A program made the translations under genes and the position numbers. This document shows, in pieces, positions 10,083 to 19,519 of a stretch of 64,000 nucleotides of DNA. This DNA is from Kroppenstedtia eburnea (GTDB taxonomy: Bacteria > Bacillota > Bacilli > Thermoactinomycetales > DSM-45169). The DNA is taken from NCBI RefSeq assembly GCF_013282215.1, contig NZ_CP048103.1, forward strand, positions 2,542,001 to 2,606,000, given 5' to 3'. The notes below the pieces were generated by a model. That model was given only the letters and a program-made list of their open reading frames with translations. It made no database searches and was not told the DNA's origin. Each line of letters opens with the position of its first letter. Position 1 is the first letter of the stretch.

Positions 10083-10094
10083 GTCTACCTCTAA

Positions 10095-10123
10095 AAGGTA
10101 TCAAACCCCTTCCTTGTTGTCAA
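10095..10123 (-). promoter_or_regulatory. Sigma-A promoter of the hrcA-dnaK operon
   Basis: On the minus strand TTGACA is followed after 17 bases by TACCTT, just upstream of CIRCE. The -35 box is perfect and the -10 box moderate. Confidence 0.65.
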
Positions 10124-10139
10124 CGCCGATGAGGCATGG

Positions 10140-11285
10140 TTAAGCCGATTCTCCGATAAAAGCGGCGAAAACATCGTTACCGAACAGCAAACCCTGTTCC
10201 GTCAGCTGATACCGGTCCCCTTCCCTTCGGATGAGACGTCGTTTTTGCAAGTCTTCCAAAACCGAACCGAACACGGTCTCCGGAGGTTTCCCGTACAGCT
10301 GTGCAAACCCCCTTTGGCTCACTCCGTCCCGCAGCCGAAGTCCCAGGATGAAATGGTTTTCCATCGCCTCGGCCGCCGATACCCGGTGGGTAGCGGCAAT
10401 CGGACGCCGGGAGCGGGAAAGTCGGATATACTCCCCCACCCCGCGAACATTTTCGTGACGGACCCCTTGGGCATAACCGTGGGCTCCGGCTCCCAGACCG
10501 TAGTAGGGTTCATTCAGCCAATACGTGCTGTTGTGCCGACTCTCCCGCCCCGGTCGGCTGAAGTTGCTCACCTCATATTGCAGGTAGCCGGCTTCCTCCA
10601 AACGACGGCGGGTGAGAAGATACATCTCCAACTCGTCATCTTCCGAAGGCAGTGGAAGCTTGCCCTGGAGCATTTTGTGATGAAAAACCGTCCCTTCCTC
10701 CACTTTGAGACTGTAGACGGAAAAGTGGTCCGGACCCAGCGCCAGCCCCCGAACCAGAGCCTCCTCCATATCGGTGACGCTCTGCCGGGGCAGGCCGAAC
10801 ATCAAATCGAGGGACACATTGTCAATCCCCGCCTCCCGGGCAGTCTCGACACTGCCGGCGATCTCATCCACTCCGTGGTCCCGCCCGATCTCAGCCAACA
10901 GATCCGGACGGAAGGTTTGCGCCCCAAAACTGAGACGATTGACACCCCCTTCCTTCAGTACGGCAAGTTTCTCCGGTTCTGTCGTTCCCGGATTGGCTTC
11001 CACGGTAAACTCCAACCGGTCCGACCAGACGGGAAAATAACGCCGGACATCCTTCAACAGTCGCTCCATCTGACGGGGGGCGAGAACAGTGGGTGTGCCG
11101 CCCCCGATAAAAATCGTCTCAATCTTCCCCGGCGGAATCTCTTCCACCGTCCGGGCCATCTCCCGTTCCAGAGCATCCAGATAGTCATCCACCGGTTGCC
11201 CCCCCACCACATAGGCGGTGAAATCGCAGTAATGACATTTGTGAGCACAAAACGGGATATGAATATAGACAGATTCTGGCACCAT
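10140..11285 (-). CDS. hemW: HemW-type radical SAM protein
   Basis: HemW family (formerly called coproporphyrinogen III oxidase-like), thought to bind heme and act as a heme chaperone. The motif IPFCAHKCHYCDF gives the CxxxCxxC cluster site, and the family C-terminal domain follows. I take ATG at 11285 (381 aa), preceded by GGGAGGTG. The frame stays open upstream to 11327 but without signals. It lies 66 bp after lepA, the usual Bacillus order. Confidence 0.93.
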   Translation of the reverse strand: MVPESVYIHIPFCAHKCHYCDFTAYVVGGQPVDDYLDALEREMARTVEEIPPGKIETIFIGGGTPTVLAPRQMERLLKDVRRYFPVWSDRLEFTVEANPGTTEPEKLAVLKEGGVNRLSFGAQTFRPDLLAEIGRDHGVDEIAGSVETAREAGIDNVSLDLMFGLPRQSVTDMEEALVRGLALGPDHFSVYSLKVEEGTVFHHKMLQGKLPLPSEDDELEMYLLTRRRLEEAGYLQYEVSNFSRPGRESRHNSTYWLNEPYYGLGAGAHGYAQGVRHENVRGVGEYIRLSRSRRPIAATHRVSAAEAMENHFILGLRLRDGVSQRGFAQLYGKPPETVFGSVLEDLQKRRLIRREGDRYQLTEQGLLFGNDVFAAFIGESA

Positions 11286-11351
11286 GCCCGGACACCTCCC
11301 TTCCCTGAAAAAACCGCAAGCGGGCACCGGGGTCGCCGCTCGCGGTCAGGT

Positions 11352-13184
11352 CTATTTTTTGGAGTCGGTATCGTCCATCTGAAGGACGGCCATAAATGCC
11401 TCCTGCGGAACCTCCACGTTGCCCACAGACTTCATTCTTTTTTTTCCTTCCTTCTGCTTCTCCAACAGCTTGCGCTTCCGGGAAATATCCCCGCCGTAGC
11501 ATTTGGCCAACACATTTTTCCGCTGGGCCCGGATCGTCTCCCGGGCCACCACCTTGTTGCCGATGGCCGCCTGCACCGGAACCTCGAACATCTGGCGGGG
11601 GATCAATTGCCGCAGCTTCTCCACCAACTGCCGTCCCCGGTGATAGGCTTTGTCCCGGTGAACGATGAAGGAGAGGGCATCCACCGTCTCCCCGTTCAGC
11701 AGGATATCCATTTTCACCAGGTTGGAAGCCCGATAACCGGCAATCTCATAGTCGAATGAAGCATAACCCTTGGTGCCGGATTTCAGCTGGTCGAAGAAGT
11801 CATAGACGATCTCGGCCAGGGGAAGCTCATAGACGATATTGACCCGGTTGGCATCCAGATACTGCATATCGATATATTCGCCCCGTTTGGTCTGGCACAA
11901 CTCCATCACCGCACCCACATAGTCGTTGGGCACCATGATCGAGGCCTTGACGTAGGGTTCCTCCACATGATCCACTTTCTGTTGGGGCGGCATATGAGTC
12001 GGATTCTCAATTTCCAACATCGTTCCATCCGTGGTATGCACATGATAAACCACGCTGGGGGCGGTGGTGATCAGGGGTATGTTGTACTCCCGCTCAATCC
12101 GCTCTTGAATGATCTCCATATGCAGAAGCCCGAGGAAACCACACCGGAACCCAAAGCCCAGCGCTCCGGAGGTTTCCGGTTCATAGCGCAGAGAGGCATC
12201 ATTCAGTTCCAGTTTCTCCAACGCTTCCTTGAGATCCTCGTAATCCCCGGAGTCGACGGGATACATCCCGCAGAAGACCATTGGATTGATTCTGCGGTAT
12301 CCGGGCAACGGCTCCGGTGCGGGACGGTTGGCATCGGTGATGGTGTCCCCCACCCGGGTGTCCTTCACATTTTTGATGGAGGCCACCATAAACCCGACCT
12401 CCCCCACATTCAATTCGTCCCGGGAGACGGGCTTCGGTGTGAACACCCCCACCTCAGTCACTTCAAATTCCTTGCCGGTGGCCATCATGCGCACTCTCAT
12501 CCCCTTGCGGATGGCACCGTCCACCACCCGGATATAGGAGATGGCTCCCTTGTACGCATCATAGACGGAATCGTAGATCAGCGCCTTTAGGGGTGCATCG
12601 GGGTCCCCTGCCGGCGGGGGAACCTTTTCCACGATCTGTTCAAGGATCTCCCGGGTTCCGATCCCCTCCTTGGCTGATGCGAGGACGGCGTCGGAGGCGT
12701 CCAGGCCGATGAGGTCTTCCACCTCCTGCCGCACCCGGTCCGGCTCCGCACTGGGCAGGTCGATCTTGTTGATCACCGGCAGAATCTCCAGATCGCTGTC
12801 CAAGGCGAGATACACATTGGCCAGGGTCTGAGCTTCCACCCCCTGGGCGGCGTCCACCACCAGGAGTGCCCCTTCGCAAGCCGCCAGGCTGCGGGACACC
12901 TCATAGGTGAAATCCACATGTCCCGGAGTGTCGATCAGGTTGAGAATATATTCCTTGCCGTCCTTCGCCTTGAAAGGAAGGCGGACCGATTGCAATTTGA
13001 TCGTAATGCCCCGCTCCCGTTCCAAATCCATGGTATCCAGGTACTGATCCTGCTTCTCCCGTTCGGAAAGCGCCCCGGTTTGTTCCAGAAGCCGATCGGC
13101 CAGGGTGGATTTGCCATGGTCGATATGGGCGATGATCGAAAAGTTACGGATCATTTGCTGCTGCTGCCGTTTCGAATCACTCAT
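11352..13184 (-). CDS. lepA: Elongation factor 4 (LepA)
   Basis: A 610-aa ribosome-associated translational GTPase. G1 is [14 protein letters not shown] and G3 is [17 protein letters not shown] (G4), EF-G-like domains and the unique C-terminal domain follow ([19 protein letters not shown]). The ATG has AGGAGGGAACTGA upstream. A sigma-A promoter lies about 50 bp upstream, so lepA probably starts the lepA-hemW transcript. Confidence 0.97.
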   Translation of the reverse strand: MSDSKRQQQQMIRNFSIIAHIDHGKSTLADRLLEQTGALSEREKQDQYLDTMDLERERGITIKLQSVRLPFKAKDGKEYILNLIDTPGHVDFTYEVSRSLAACEGALLVVDAAQGVEAQTLANVYLALDSDLEILPVINKIDLPSAEPDRVRQEVEDLIGLDASDAVLASAKEGIGTREILEQIVEKVPPPAGDPDAPLKALIYDSVYDAYKGAISYIRVVDGAIRKGMRVRMMATGKEFEVTEVGVFTPKPVSRDELNVGEVGFMVASIKNVKDTRVGDTITDANRPAPEPLPGYRRINPMVFCGMYPVDSGDYEDLKEALEKLELNDASLRYEPETSGALGFGFRCGFLGLLHMEIIQERIEREYNIPLITTAPSVVYHVHTTDGTMLEIENPTHMPPQQKVDHVEEPYVKASIMVPNDYVGAVMELCQTKRGEYIDMQYLDANRVNIVYELPLAEIVYDFFDQLKSGTKGYASFDYEIAGYRASNLVKMDILLNGETVDALSFIVHRDKAYHRGRQLVEKLRQLIPRQMFEVPVQAAIGNKVVARETIRAQRKNVLAKCYGGDISRKRKLLEKQKEGKKRMKSVGNVEVPQEAFMAVLQMDDTDSKK

Positions 13185-13230
13185 TCAGTTCCCTCCTGAA
13201 CGGAAAACACGTACCATCTGCATCTTATTT

Positions 13231-13259
13231 ATTATAGCAGTCCGACTTATGGGGGACAA
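13231..13259 (-). promoter_or_regulatory. Sigma-A promoter of lepA
   Basis: On the minus strand TTGTCC, a 17-base spacer and a perfect TATAAT lie about 50 bp upstream of lepA. Confidence 0.75.
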
Positions 13260-13348
13260 CGGAGGCGGGAGCCCTGTGGAGAAATTTTTCTCGAAGACGG
13301 TGCGCGGAGATCACAGATTGTTCCGGGTGGGTGATTACAATCGACATG

Positions 13349-13374
13349 AAAAAGCCCGCCGGATGACGGGCTGT
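13349..13374 (-). terminator. Terminator downstream of the 13.6-kb acetyltransferase
   Basis: AGCCCGCC and its complement form a short hairpin followed by five T on the minus strand. It lies beyond repeat copy A and would end the acetyltransferase transcript. Confidence 0.6.
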
Positions 13375-13386
13375 GCTTGCTCACCC

Positions 13387-13551
13387 AGGGTGTGGCAGGT
13401 CAATTCAAATTTCCGTGGAATGTGAGACGTTGTAGGAGTAACAGAGGGAGGGTTGGGTTTCAGGAGTGACTTTGGCTCTTAAGAACAACCGGAAGGTCAT
13501 GTGAAACCCAATCCCGACCGGCTCGGCCCAGAGATTTATCAGACACACCCT
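13387..13551 (+). repeat. MITE-like element, copy A (165 bp)
   Basis: The ends are AGGGTGTGGCAGGTCAATTC and, inverted, AGGGTGTGTCTGATAAATC. Inside is a hairpin with arms GGTTGGGTTTCA and TGTGAAACCCAATCC around a ~40-base loop. Copy D has the same 165-bp length and the same modules. There is no open reading frame. The right end supplies part of the stop codon of the neighbouring acetyltransferase. Confidence 0.8.
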
Positions 13552-14005
13552 AATACCGCTTGTACATCCCTACAGAGGGTGTCGTGTAGTCGAAGCCGAA
13601 CTTCTTGTACAACCGGTCTGCCGGCACATCGGCGATCAGGCTGACATAGGCGCTTTCCGGGGCGTGCTCATCCAGATATCCGGTGATGACCTTCATGATG
13701 TCCTTGCCGATCCCTCTCCCCTGAAATTCCGGATCCACCGCCACATCCACCACCTCAAAGTTACAGCCCCCGTCCCCGACCAGCCGCCCCATCCCGATCA
13801 ATCGGTCTCCGGCATAAACGCAGACGGAAAACAAACTGTTTTTCAATCCCGTCGTTGCCGCCTCCCGGCTCCGCCCGCTCATTCCGGCGATTTTCCTCAG
13901 TCGCATATAGTCATCGACGGAAGGAAGTTCATGGCGAATATCGTAAGGTTTCAAATTCTGCCACCTCCAAATGTCCTGTTGGCTCCGATTCTGGTCAATA
14001 CTCAA
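13550..14005 (-). CDS. GNAT-family N-acetyltransferase
   Basis: A 151-aa protein whose acetyl-CoA loop is VDPEFQGRGIGKDIMKVI, preceded by the strand NFEVVDVAV and followed by ADRLYKKFGFDY, the standard GNAT order. The substrate cannot be told. It stands alone in the lepA-yqxA gap, so it is probably an accessory gene. Its TAG stop lies exactly at the CCCTA end of repeat copy A, so the element may have landed at its 3' end. Confidence 0.85.
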   Translation of the reverse strand: MSIDQNRSQQDIWRWQNLKPYDIRHELPSVDDYMRLRKIAGMSGRSREAATTGLKNSLFSVCVYAGDRLIGMGRLVGDGGCNFEVVDVAVDPEFQGRGIGKDIMKVITGYLDEHAPESAYVSLIADVPADRLYKKFGFDYTTPSVGMYKRY

Positions 14006-14324
14006 AACACGAAATCAACAACCTGTCTGTAAGAACCGACCCGCTTCAATCATATCTTTTTTGCATCTCTTCCGCTTTTTCATCGATTGTCCCCTTTGTT
14101 TGACCAAATATTTTATTGATTGTTTAGAATAGGAATTCCATTATTCTATCAAAGAGTTTAGCAAAAAGGGGTTATTTCCACCAGTTACAAAGACAAAAGC
14201 CCGGATCTCTCGTGCTGCCCGGGACCATTATTGGTGGTCACCGAGGGCAACAAAACAAAACCGGCCCCCGAATTCTGAAGCCGGTTTATTTTCTCCCTAA
14301 GGGTAAGGGGTACCCCCTGTAATC
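14006..14324. other. AT-rich spacer without a gene
   Basis: About 320 bp of AT-rich sequence. I see only the terminator near 14258-14290 and no coding sequence. An upstream promoter for the acetyltransferase may lie near 14100-14160 but no convincing box pair stands out. Confidence 0.5.
14258..14290 (-). terminator. Terminator of the 98-aa hypothetical gene
   Basis: A stem AAACCGGC/GCCGGTTT is followed on the minus strand by TTGTTTTG. It starts about 35 bp after the stop of the gene at 14325. Confidence 0.65.
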
Positions 14325-14621
14325 TCATTTTTTGGTTGTCTTTTTGGTTTTTCGCAAGATAGGAGCAAATGCATCCTCAACAAACCGTTTCAGGTCATCT
14401 TCGTAGGTTCGATAATCCAGATCATGAGTCTCGATAAACTTTTCAACCATCTCAGGAAGGATCTGACCTTCAAAAGTTGGCCACGGTAGTTTTTTTTCGT
14501 CCACTTTGCCCGCATACATGATCCCGGCAGTCGCTGCCAAGTTAACCAATACGCTATACTCTTCCTCACTAATAACCCAATGCTTCTTCCCATTTATTGT
14601 CGCATTTTTCAACACTGCCAC
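14325..14621 (-). CDS. Hypothetical protein, 98 aa
   Basis: No family recognised. The protein starts MAVLKNATINGKKHWVISEE, is mixed alpha/beta in character, and ends in a Lys/Thr-rich tail (KTKKTTKK). A terminator follows it, and a frameshifted gene lies upstream on the same strand. The location in the lepA-yqxA gap suggests horizontally acquired or lineage-specific content. Confidence 0.55.
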   Translation of the reverse strand: MAVLKNATINGKKHWVISEEEYSVLVNLAATAGIMYAGKVDEKKLPWPTFEGQILPEMVEKFIETHDLDYRTYEDDLKRFVEDAFAPILRKTKKTTKK

Positions 14622-14727
14622 CTTCTTGATGTTAGTTTTCTGTGTAGCTTATTTTTTTATGATAAGGCCAGCAATCATCTACTTCAATGTACAGACAATC
14701 ACAGTTAAGAAACTGCTTGTTGTTCAA

Positions 14728-14774
14728 TAAAAACAGGCCCCAGAAATTCCGTTTCTGAGGCCGTTTTGTTTTTT
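14728..14774 (-). terminator. Terminator after the frameshifted gene
   Basis: GGCCTCAGAAA/TTTCTGGGGCC hairpin with T-rich flanks on both strands. The long reading frame at 14632-15156 runs straight through this hairpin, which argues that the original gene ended before it. Confidence 0.7.
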
Positions 14775-14789
14775 CCAAGGGGATTATAA

Positions 14790-15156
14790 GTTTTATTCCC
14801 ACAACTGTAATGTTCTTTGCACCAGTTCGATCTCTCCGTTTCTCCTCCAGATACCGTTGATACGTCTCGGGTGCAATCGTTTCCAGCAAAAGTTCCGTGA
14901 TGTATCCCGGATCCGCATTGAGGATGTTCCAGACGGGCTTGATCTGATCACTGACTTGATGTAGTTGGTGAGAGGAGACAGTCGGATGAGGAAGTATAGC
15001 GTTTCTTCGTGCTTCCTCCCTTTCTTCTTCAAATCTTTCTGAACGCGTCCCGCGATGAGTGCCGGCGACCGATGAGATCATAATCTTTTTGCGGGTTTCG
15101 ATATGCTGCACCGGTCCCTTTGGGGTGGGGTTGCATTGATCTGCAGCCGGTCCCAT
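14790..15156 (-). pseudogene. Frameshifted hypothetical gene
   Basis: The longest frame (14632-15156) reads sensibly as far as APETYQRYLEEKR, then continues as unlikely sequence through a terminator. Shifting by one base near 14845 gives EIELVQRTLQLWE followed at once by a stop before the terminator. This is a more natural C-terminus. I infer a +1 frameshift or sequencing error near an AAACGGAGAG tract. The start is unclear; an internal ATG (MISSVAGTHRG) is possible. The family is not recognised. Confidence 0.45.
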
Positions 15157-15171
15157 GTGTTTCGGATCACG

Positions 15172-15197
15172 AAAAAAGACGCCGAAGCGTCTTTTTC
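15172..15197. terminator. Bidirectional terminator after yqxA
   Basis: AAAAAGACGC-CGAA-GCGTCTTTTT is a symmetric hairpin with T runs in both directions, about 20 bp past the yqxA stop. Confidence 0.8.
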
Positions 15198-15218
15198 TTT
15201 CTTATGGACTGTTCTCCC

Positions 15219-15599
15219 TCACGGATTCTTCTCCTGAAACCAGCCCACCACCTGTTCGATGGCTTTGCGGGTGGCTTGTTTGATGCCTTCACCGGCCTGG
15301 TTGCCGGCTGTGGTCAGCCAGCCGCTGTCGCCGGGGTCCGTCGGTGCAGGTTCCGCTTGCGAGGGTTCTTGCGGGCCTGGTTCCTGTTCCTCTTGGATCA
15401 CCACCGGACTCTCCGTCTGGTAGACATGGCCCAGCACCGCGATCTCCACCCGCCCGTCCCGGGGGGTGATGTGGACGGCCCGGGGGGCGCCTTCGCTCCC
15501 CTGGTTGCGGTGGATATTCTGTTCCGCTGTGTCGATGCCGAGGAAGATTCCAAACATCAGAACCATCGTCAACGCCAATACCTGGATCAACAGCCGCAT
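15219..15599 (-). CDS. yqxA: YqxA-like protein (DUF3679)
   Basis: A 126-aa protein with one N-terminal membrane segment or signal anchor (roughly residues 3-24, MRLLIQVLALTMVLMFGIF) and a Pro/Glu-rich extracytoplasmic part. Position is the main support: directly downstream of spoIIP (24 bp), as yqxA is in Bacillus. The role is unknown, but the neighbourhood points to sporulation. Confidence 0.75.
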   Translation of the reverse strand: MRLLIQVLALTMVLMFGIFLGIDTAEQNIHRNQGSEGAPRAVHITPRDGRVEIAVLGHVYQTESPVVIQEEQEPGPQEPSQAEPAPTDPGDSGWLTTAGNQAGEGIKQATRKAIEQVVGWFQEKNP

Positions 15600-15623
15600 G
15601 TTCCATCACCCCTTCAGACGATT

Positions 15624-16766
15624 TTACCGCCGTGCCTTTCCGTCCACCGGAACCGCTTCGAAATGGATTTCCGCCAGGGCCCGGGCCAAGGCGTCGGCGG
15701 TCCGGTATGTCTCTGCAAAGGTGTTGTCCACCCCGCCGACTTCCATCAGGAGGCTGTTGGGGGAGAGGGATTGGTTGTACTCCCCGTTGCCCATGGCCCG
15801 ACTTTTCCGGAAAACCCCCTTGGACAGACCCGGATAAAGTTCGTTCAGTTTATTGTGGAGCTTGCGGGCCAATTGCTCATTCTTCTCCCAGTGGGGGTGG
15901 GCCGTCCCGATCACAAAAGCGACCCGGGCGTAATTCTTCCCGTCAATCTCCTTGGTGGTCTTGGCCCGGCGTTGCGAATCCCGGTGGATATCGATAAAAT
16001 ACCGGAGATCCTTGTCCTGCTTCATCACCGCCACCACCTTCTCCCGGGAGGCCTGATAAAGTTTGTTCCATTCCGCCTGGTAACCCCCGGTGTAAACTTG
16101 TGCCCCGATTCCCAATTTCTCCAGTGATTCACCAAACCGTTCTCCCACCCGGCCGATATTGATCTTGTTGTCGTAGGCTGTATTGGGATGATCCGTCCCC
16201 TTCAGTTCGGGGAGAAAGGATTCCGTATAGTGAGTGTGATAGATAAAAACCCGGTTCTTTCCCTTGCCGGGGGTGACTGCCTTCTTTTCAGCCGAGGGTT
16301 TCTTCTGCTCCGGTTTGGGAGCCATCTTCTTTTCCAGGTCGGAGGGGGGAGGTGATTCGATGGGAATCGAAGTGTAGTCCACGTCCTCCGCCGCCACCAC
16401 AATCTCGGTGTCAAACAGGGCAAATCCCGGCAGTTCGCTCCCGAGAAAGGTGCGGGGATCCTTGGGATCCACACTGGTGACCAGTTCAAAGAAAATACGG
16501 GAGAATCCCGGTTCCCTCAAGGTATCCTCCATCGTGGCCAGATGGGGGATCTCCCCACCCATCAGATAGAGAAGGGTTTCCGTTGAAAAATGGGAGGTGA
16601 TCCGCCCCAGGTCGGATGATTGGACACTCCGCTTCGCCTGGATCATCGCAAACAGTCCCGTCAACATAAAGATGAAGGCTGTTCCCAGAATCAGTATCAC
16701 AAACCATTTCCGGACTTGTGGAGTGGACATATTCCAGGTGCTGAACCGATGAACCCGGTGCCTCAT
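15624..16766 (-). CDS. spoIIP: Stage II sporulation protein P
   Basis: A 380-aa cell-wall amidase/endopeptidase that works with SpoIID and SpoIIM in engulfment. A membrane anchor lies near residues 22-44 (FVILILGTAFIFMLTGLFAM). A linker follows, then the catalytic domain with IYHTHYTESFLPE, YFIDIHRDSQRR and LLMEVGGVDNT, which hold the zinc and catalytic residues. On the minus strand CATATATT about 40 bp upstream looks like a sigma-E -10 box, but I see no clear -35. Confidence 0.95.
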   Translation of the reverse strand: MRHRVHRFSTWNMSTPQVRKWFVILILGTAFIFMLTGLFAMIQAKRSVQSSDLGRITSHFSTETLLYLMGGEIPHLATMEDTLREPGFSRIFFELVTSVDPKDPRTFLGSELPGFALFDTEIVVAAEDVDYTSIPIESPPPSDLEKKMAPKPEQKKPSAEKKAVTPGKGKNRVFIYHTHYTESFLPELKGTDHPNTAYDNKINIGRVGERFGESLEKLGIGAQVYTGGYQAEWNKLYQASREKVVAVMKQDKDLRYFIDIHRDSQRRAKTTKEIDGKNYARVAFVIGTAHPHWEKNEQLARKLHNKLNELYPGLSKGVFRKSRAMGNGEYNQSLSPNSLLMEVGGVDNTFAETYRTADALARALAEIHFEAVPVDGKARR

Positions 16767-16895
16767 TCTCTTCCCTCCCCGAGCTTGTCTCTACTGGCGA
16801 ATATATGAAGGGAAAAGGTAGAGTAGAACGGATTTCCGAACCTTGATAGATTAGGGAGCCGGATTCCTCTTCGCAAGGCGGAATCCGACATCCCC

Positions 16896-18029
16896 TCAGT
16901 TGATATGGGCAGATACGTTTTCGGGAGTGACCGCTTCGTGGAGGGCGCAGTTCAACCCGTCGGCCACCAACTTCCCCATATCCCCGATAAACATGTCCAC
17001 TTCCTTCGGGGTGACGATCAGATTTTGCCCCAGGGGATTGAGCACTTCGTTGATCAGCCGCCGTTTCTCCTCAGAATCGAGGGTGCCCACCATCCCCATC
17101 ATCTGTCGGCTGGTGCGGGAGGGGATTTTCTGATCGCGTAGCTCTTTGAGATTGGGACGGTTCAAGGGGTCGAGGGGATTGGTCGGCTGCTTCTGGTTCA
17201 TCTCCCGATGGAGATAGGAGATCACCATTTCCACGGTGTCATGGGCGATGGTGGCCGCATCCACCACCGTGGGGATCCCGATGGCGATGACGGGGATGCC
17301 CAGGCTGTCCCGGTTGAGAGCCTTCCGCTTATTCCCCACACCGGAGCCCGGATGGATGCCGGTATCCGCCACTTGGATGGTGGTGTTGACCCGGCTGAGG
17401 GCGCGGGAAGCCAGGGCATCGACGGCGATCACCGCATCGGGACGCGTTTTCTCCACAACCCCGAAGATGATTTCGCTGGTCTCCATCCCCGTGGTTCCCA
17501 GGACACCGGGAGCGATGGCGCTGACCGGTCGATAACCCTCCTCCACCTGTTCCGGCATCAATGCAAACAGGTGACGGGTAACCATCATATGTTGCACTAC
17601 AAAAGGTCCCAGAGCATCGGCGGTAACATCGCGGTTACCCAGACCGACGATCAGAATGTCGGCGTCGGGATCGATCCCTGTTTCCCGAAGGAACTTCTCA
17701 AATTGATCGGCAAAATGGGAGGCTACACGGCTCTGCAGTTTGGAATCCTTGCTGCGGAGAGCGGGAATCTCCAACGTCAGGTAAAGGCCGGGTACTTTCC
17801 CCAGCGCCTCTGCCCCCTGCTCATCCTCGATCCGGATCCAGCTCGTGGTAATCCCTTCCTCCTCGTGCTCGTCCATCTGGACTCCCGGAATTCCACTTCC
17901 GTCCCCCCGGTTTTGCACCGCCATATCGACGGCTTCCCGGGCCAGGTCTGTCCGAACCGGGAAGTTCGCCAAGTTCAGCTGTTGATCCATATCCCTCATC
18001 TCATCTTCGGAGGCCATGATCAGGTCCAT
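16896..18029 (-). CDS. gpr: Germination protease GPR
   Basis: The 377-aa aspartic-type protease that degrades small acid-soluble spore proteins at germination. It is made as a zymogen; the pro-segment lies near the N-terminus (NFPVRTDLAREAVD). Family signatures include ILIVGLGNRDVTADALGP and AVDALASR. Several ATGs lie near the start, so the exact N-terminus is uncertain. GAATA and GAATAAAT about 17 bases apart upstream could be a weak forespore (sigma-G-like) promoter. It is divergent from rpsT. Confidence 0.95.
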   Translation of the reverse strand: MDLIMASEDEMRDMDQQLNLANFPVRTDLAREAVDMAVQNRGDGSGIPGVQMDEHEEEGITTSWIRIEDEQGAEALGKVPGLYLTLEIPALRSKDSKLQSRVASHFADQFEKFLRETGIDPDADILIVGLGNRDVTADALGPFVVQHMMVTRHLFALMPEQVEEGYRPVSAIAPGVLGTTGMETSEIIFGVVEKTRPDAVIAVDALASRALSRVNTTIQVADTGIHPGSGVGNKRKALNRDSLGIPVIAIGIPTVVDAATIAHDTVEMVISYLHREMNQKQPTNPLDPLNRPNLKELRDQKIPSRTSRQMMGMVGTLDSEEKRRLINEVLNPLGQNLIVTPKEVDMFIGDMGKLVADGLNCALHEAVTPENVSAHIN

Positions 18030-18114
18030 CCCTTCTGTTCATTTCTTACCATTTATTCCATGATTGGATGTAATTTATTCCCTTCCTTTCCCCGGGTTGA
18101 ACCTGTGACTTGTC

Positions 18115-18143
18115 TTGCTTTTTGCCATTCCCCGTGATAAAAT
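18115..18143 (+). promoter_or_regulatory. Sigma-A promoter of rpsT
   Basis: TTGCTT, a 17-base spacer and TAAAAT, ending about 57 bp upstream of rpsT. Confidence 0.7.
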
Positions 18144-18200
18144 TTAGCGTGTTGCACGCTTATCGGGCGACTTGACCTGAACGACCGGGAGGTGAACCAG

Positions 18201-18467
18201 ATGCCCAACATTAAATCCGCCGTCAAACGGACCAAGACCAACGAAAAACGGCGCCAGCAACGGATGGCCCAAAAGTCCGCCATGCGCACCTCCGTCAAGA
18301 AATTCCTGGTGGCTGTTGAAAATCAGGAAAAGGAGACGGCCGGTAGCCTGCTGCGGGAAGCCAAGCGAAAGCTGGACAAAGGCGTGACCAAAGGCCTGCT
18401 CCACAAAAATGCCGCCGCCCGGCAAAAATCCCGCCTCGAGAAAAAGTTCAACGCCCTGAATGGCTGA
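18201..18467 (+). CDS. rpsT: 30S ribosomal protein S20
   Basis: An 88-aa, strongly basic helical protein of the small subunit that binds 16S rRNA. It starts MPNIKSAVKRTKTNEKRR, the usual S20 N-terminus. GGGAGGTG precedes the ATG at 18201, so I prefer this to the in-frame GTG at 18192. It is divergent from gpr, as in Bacillus. Confidence 0.97.
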   Translation: MPNIKSAVKRTKTNEKRRQQRMAQKSAMRTSVKKFLVAVENQEKETAGSLLREAKRKLDKGVTKGLLHKNAAARQKSRLEKKFNALNG

Positions 18468-18480
18468 CGGATTCCATTTA

Positions 18481-18509
18481 AAAACGACCCTTACGGGTCG
18501 CTTTTATTT
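18481..18509. terminator. Terminator shared by rpsT and trpS
   Basis: ACGACCC-TTA-CGGGTCG hairpin followed by CTTTTATTTATTT on the plus strand and by CGTTTTAAA on the minus strand. It lies between the convergent genes. Confidence 0.8.
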
Positions 18510-19491
18510 ATTTGGAAACCAGCCCCATCGCTTGTTGCATCCGGGACAGTGTCTCCCCTGCCACTTCCCGGGCGCGCTCAGCTCCCCTGGCCAAGACGCG
18601 CTGCACTTCTCCGCTCTCCATCACATCGCGGAAACGCTCCTGCAACGGTTTCAGCTCCTGAATCACCGCTTCCGCTGTATCGATCTTGAGATGGCCATAC
18701 CCTTTGTCCCGGTATCGCTCCACAAGGGAATCGACGGACTCCCCGGTCATCACACTGTGGATATCGAGCAGGTTACTGATTCCCGGCTTGTTTTCCCGGT
18801 CATACCGGATCCGGTTTTCCGAATCTGTGACCGCCCGTTTAAACTTCTTGAGAATAAGATCCGGATCATCCAGCAATTGAATGCTGTTCAGGGAGCTGTC
18901 GGCGCTCTTGCTCATTTTCTTTTCCGGATTGTCCAAGGCCATAATGCGGGCCCCGGTTTCCCCGATTTGGGGTTCCGGGATCTTGAACACTTCCCCGTAG
19001 ATCCGGTTGAACCGATCCGCCAGATCCCGGGTCAGCTCCAGGTGTTGTTTCTGATCCTCCCCGACCGGGACGAGATCCGCCTGGTAAAGCAGGATATCGG
19101 CCGCCATCAGAACGGGATAGCTGAACAGGCCGGCAGTGGCTGAATCGGATCCCTTTCCCTTGTCCTTGAATTGGGTCATGCGGCCCAATTCACCCATGCG
19201 GGTGATGCACTGGAGCAACCAAGCCCCCTCCGAATGGGCGGGGTTGTGGGACTGAACAAACAAGGCACTCCGCTCCGGGTCCAGCCCCGCCGCCAGATAG
19301 AGCCCTGCCAACTCCAGCGTTTTACTGCGCAGCTCCTCCGGATCCCGGGGCACGGTCAAAGCGTGCAGGTCGACCACACAGAAGAAACATTCCGCTTCTT
19401 CCTGCAACGGGATAAACCGTTTCAATGCTCCGATGTAGTTGCCCAGATGAAGATCCCCCGTCGGCTGCATTCCGGAAAAAACACGTTTCAT
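18508..19491 (-). CDS. trpS: Tryptophanyl-tRNA synthetase
   Basis: A 327-aa class Ic synthetase. The HIGH-like motif is PTGDLHLGNYIG, and KMSKS is present exactly (KKMSKSADS). I take ATG at 19491, giving MKRVFSGMQPTGDLHLGNY and preceded by GAAAGGA. The frame stays open upstream to 19536 but that part overlaps the T-box terminator. It is controlled by the upstream Trp T-box. Its place next to rpsT rather than in the usual Bacillus trpS position suggests rearrangement. Confidence 0.96.
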   Translation of the reverse strand: MKRVFSGMQPTGDLHLGNYIGALKRFIPLQEEAECFFCVVDLHALTVPRDPEELRSKTLELAGLYLAAGLDPERSALFVQSHNPAHSEGAWLLQCITRMGELGRMTQFKDKGKGSDSATAGLFSYPVLMAADILLYQADLVPVGEDQKQHLELTRDLADRFNRIYGEVFKIPEPQIGETGARIMALDNPEKKMSKSADSSLNSIQLLDDPDLILKKFKRAVTDSENRIRYDRENKPGISNLLDIHSVMTGESVDSLVERYRDKGYGHLKIDTAEAVIQELKPLQERFRDVMESGEVQRVLARGAERAREVAGETLSRMQQAMGLVSK

Positions 19492-19519
19492 CCTTTCAAC
19501 CACTCCTTTGCAGAAAATA

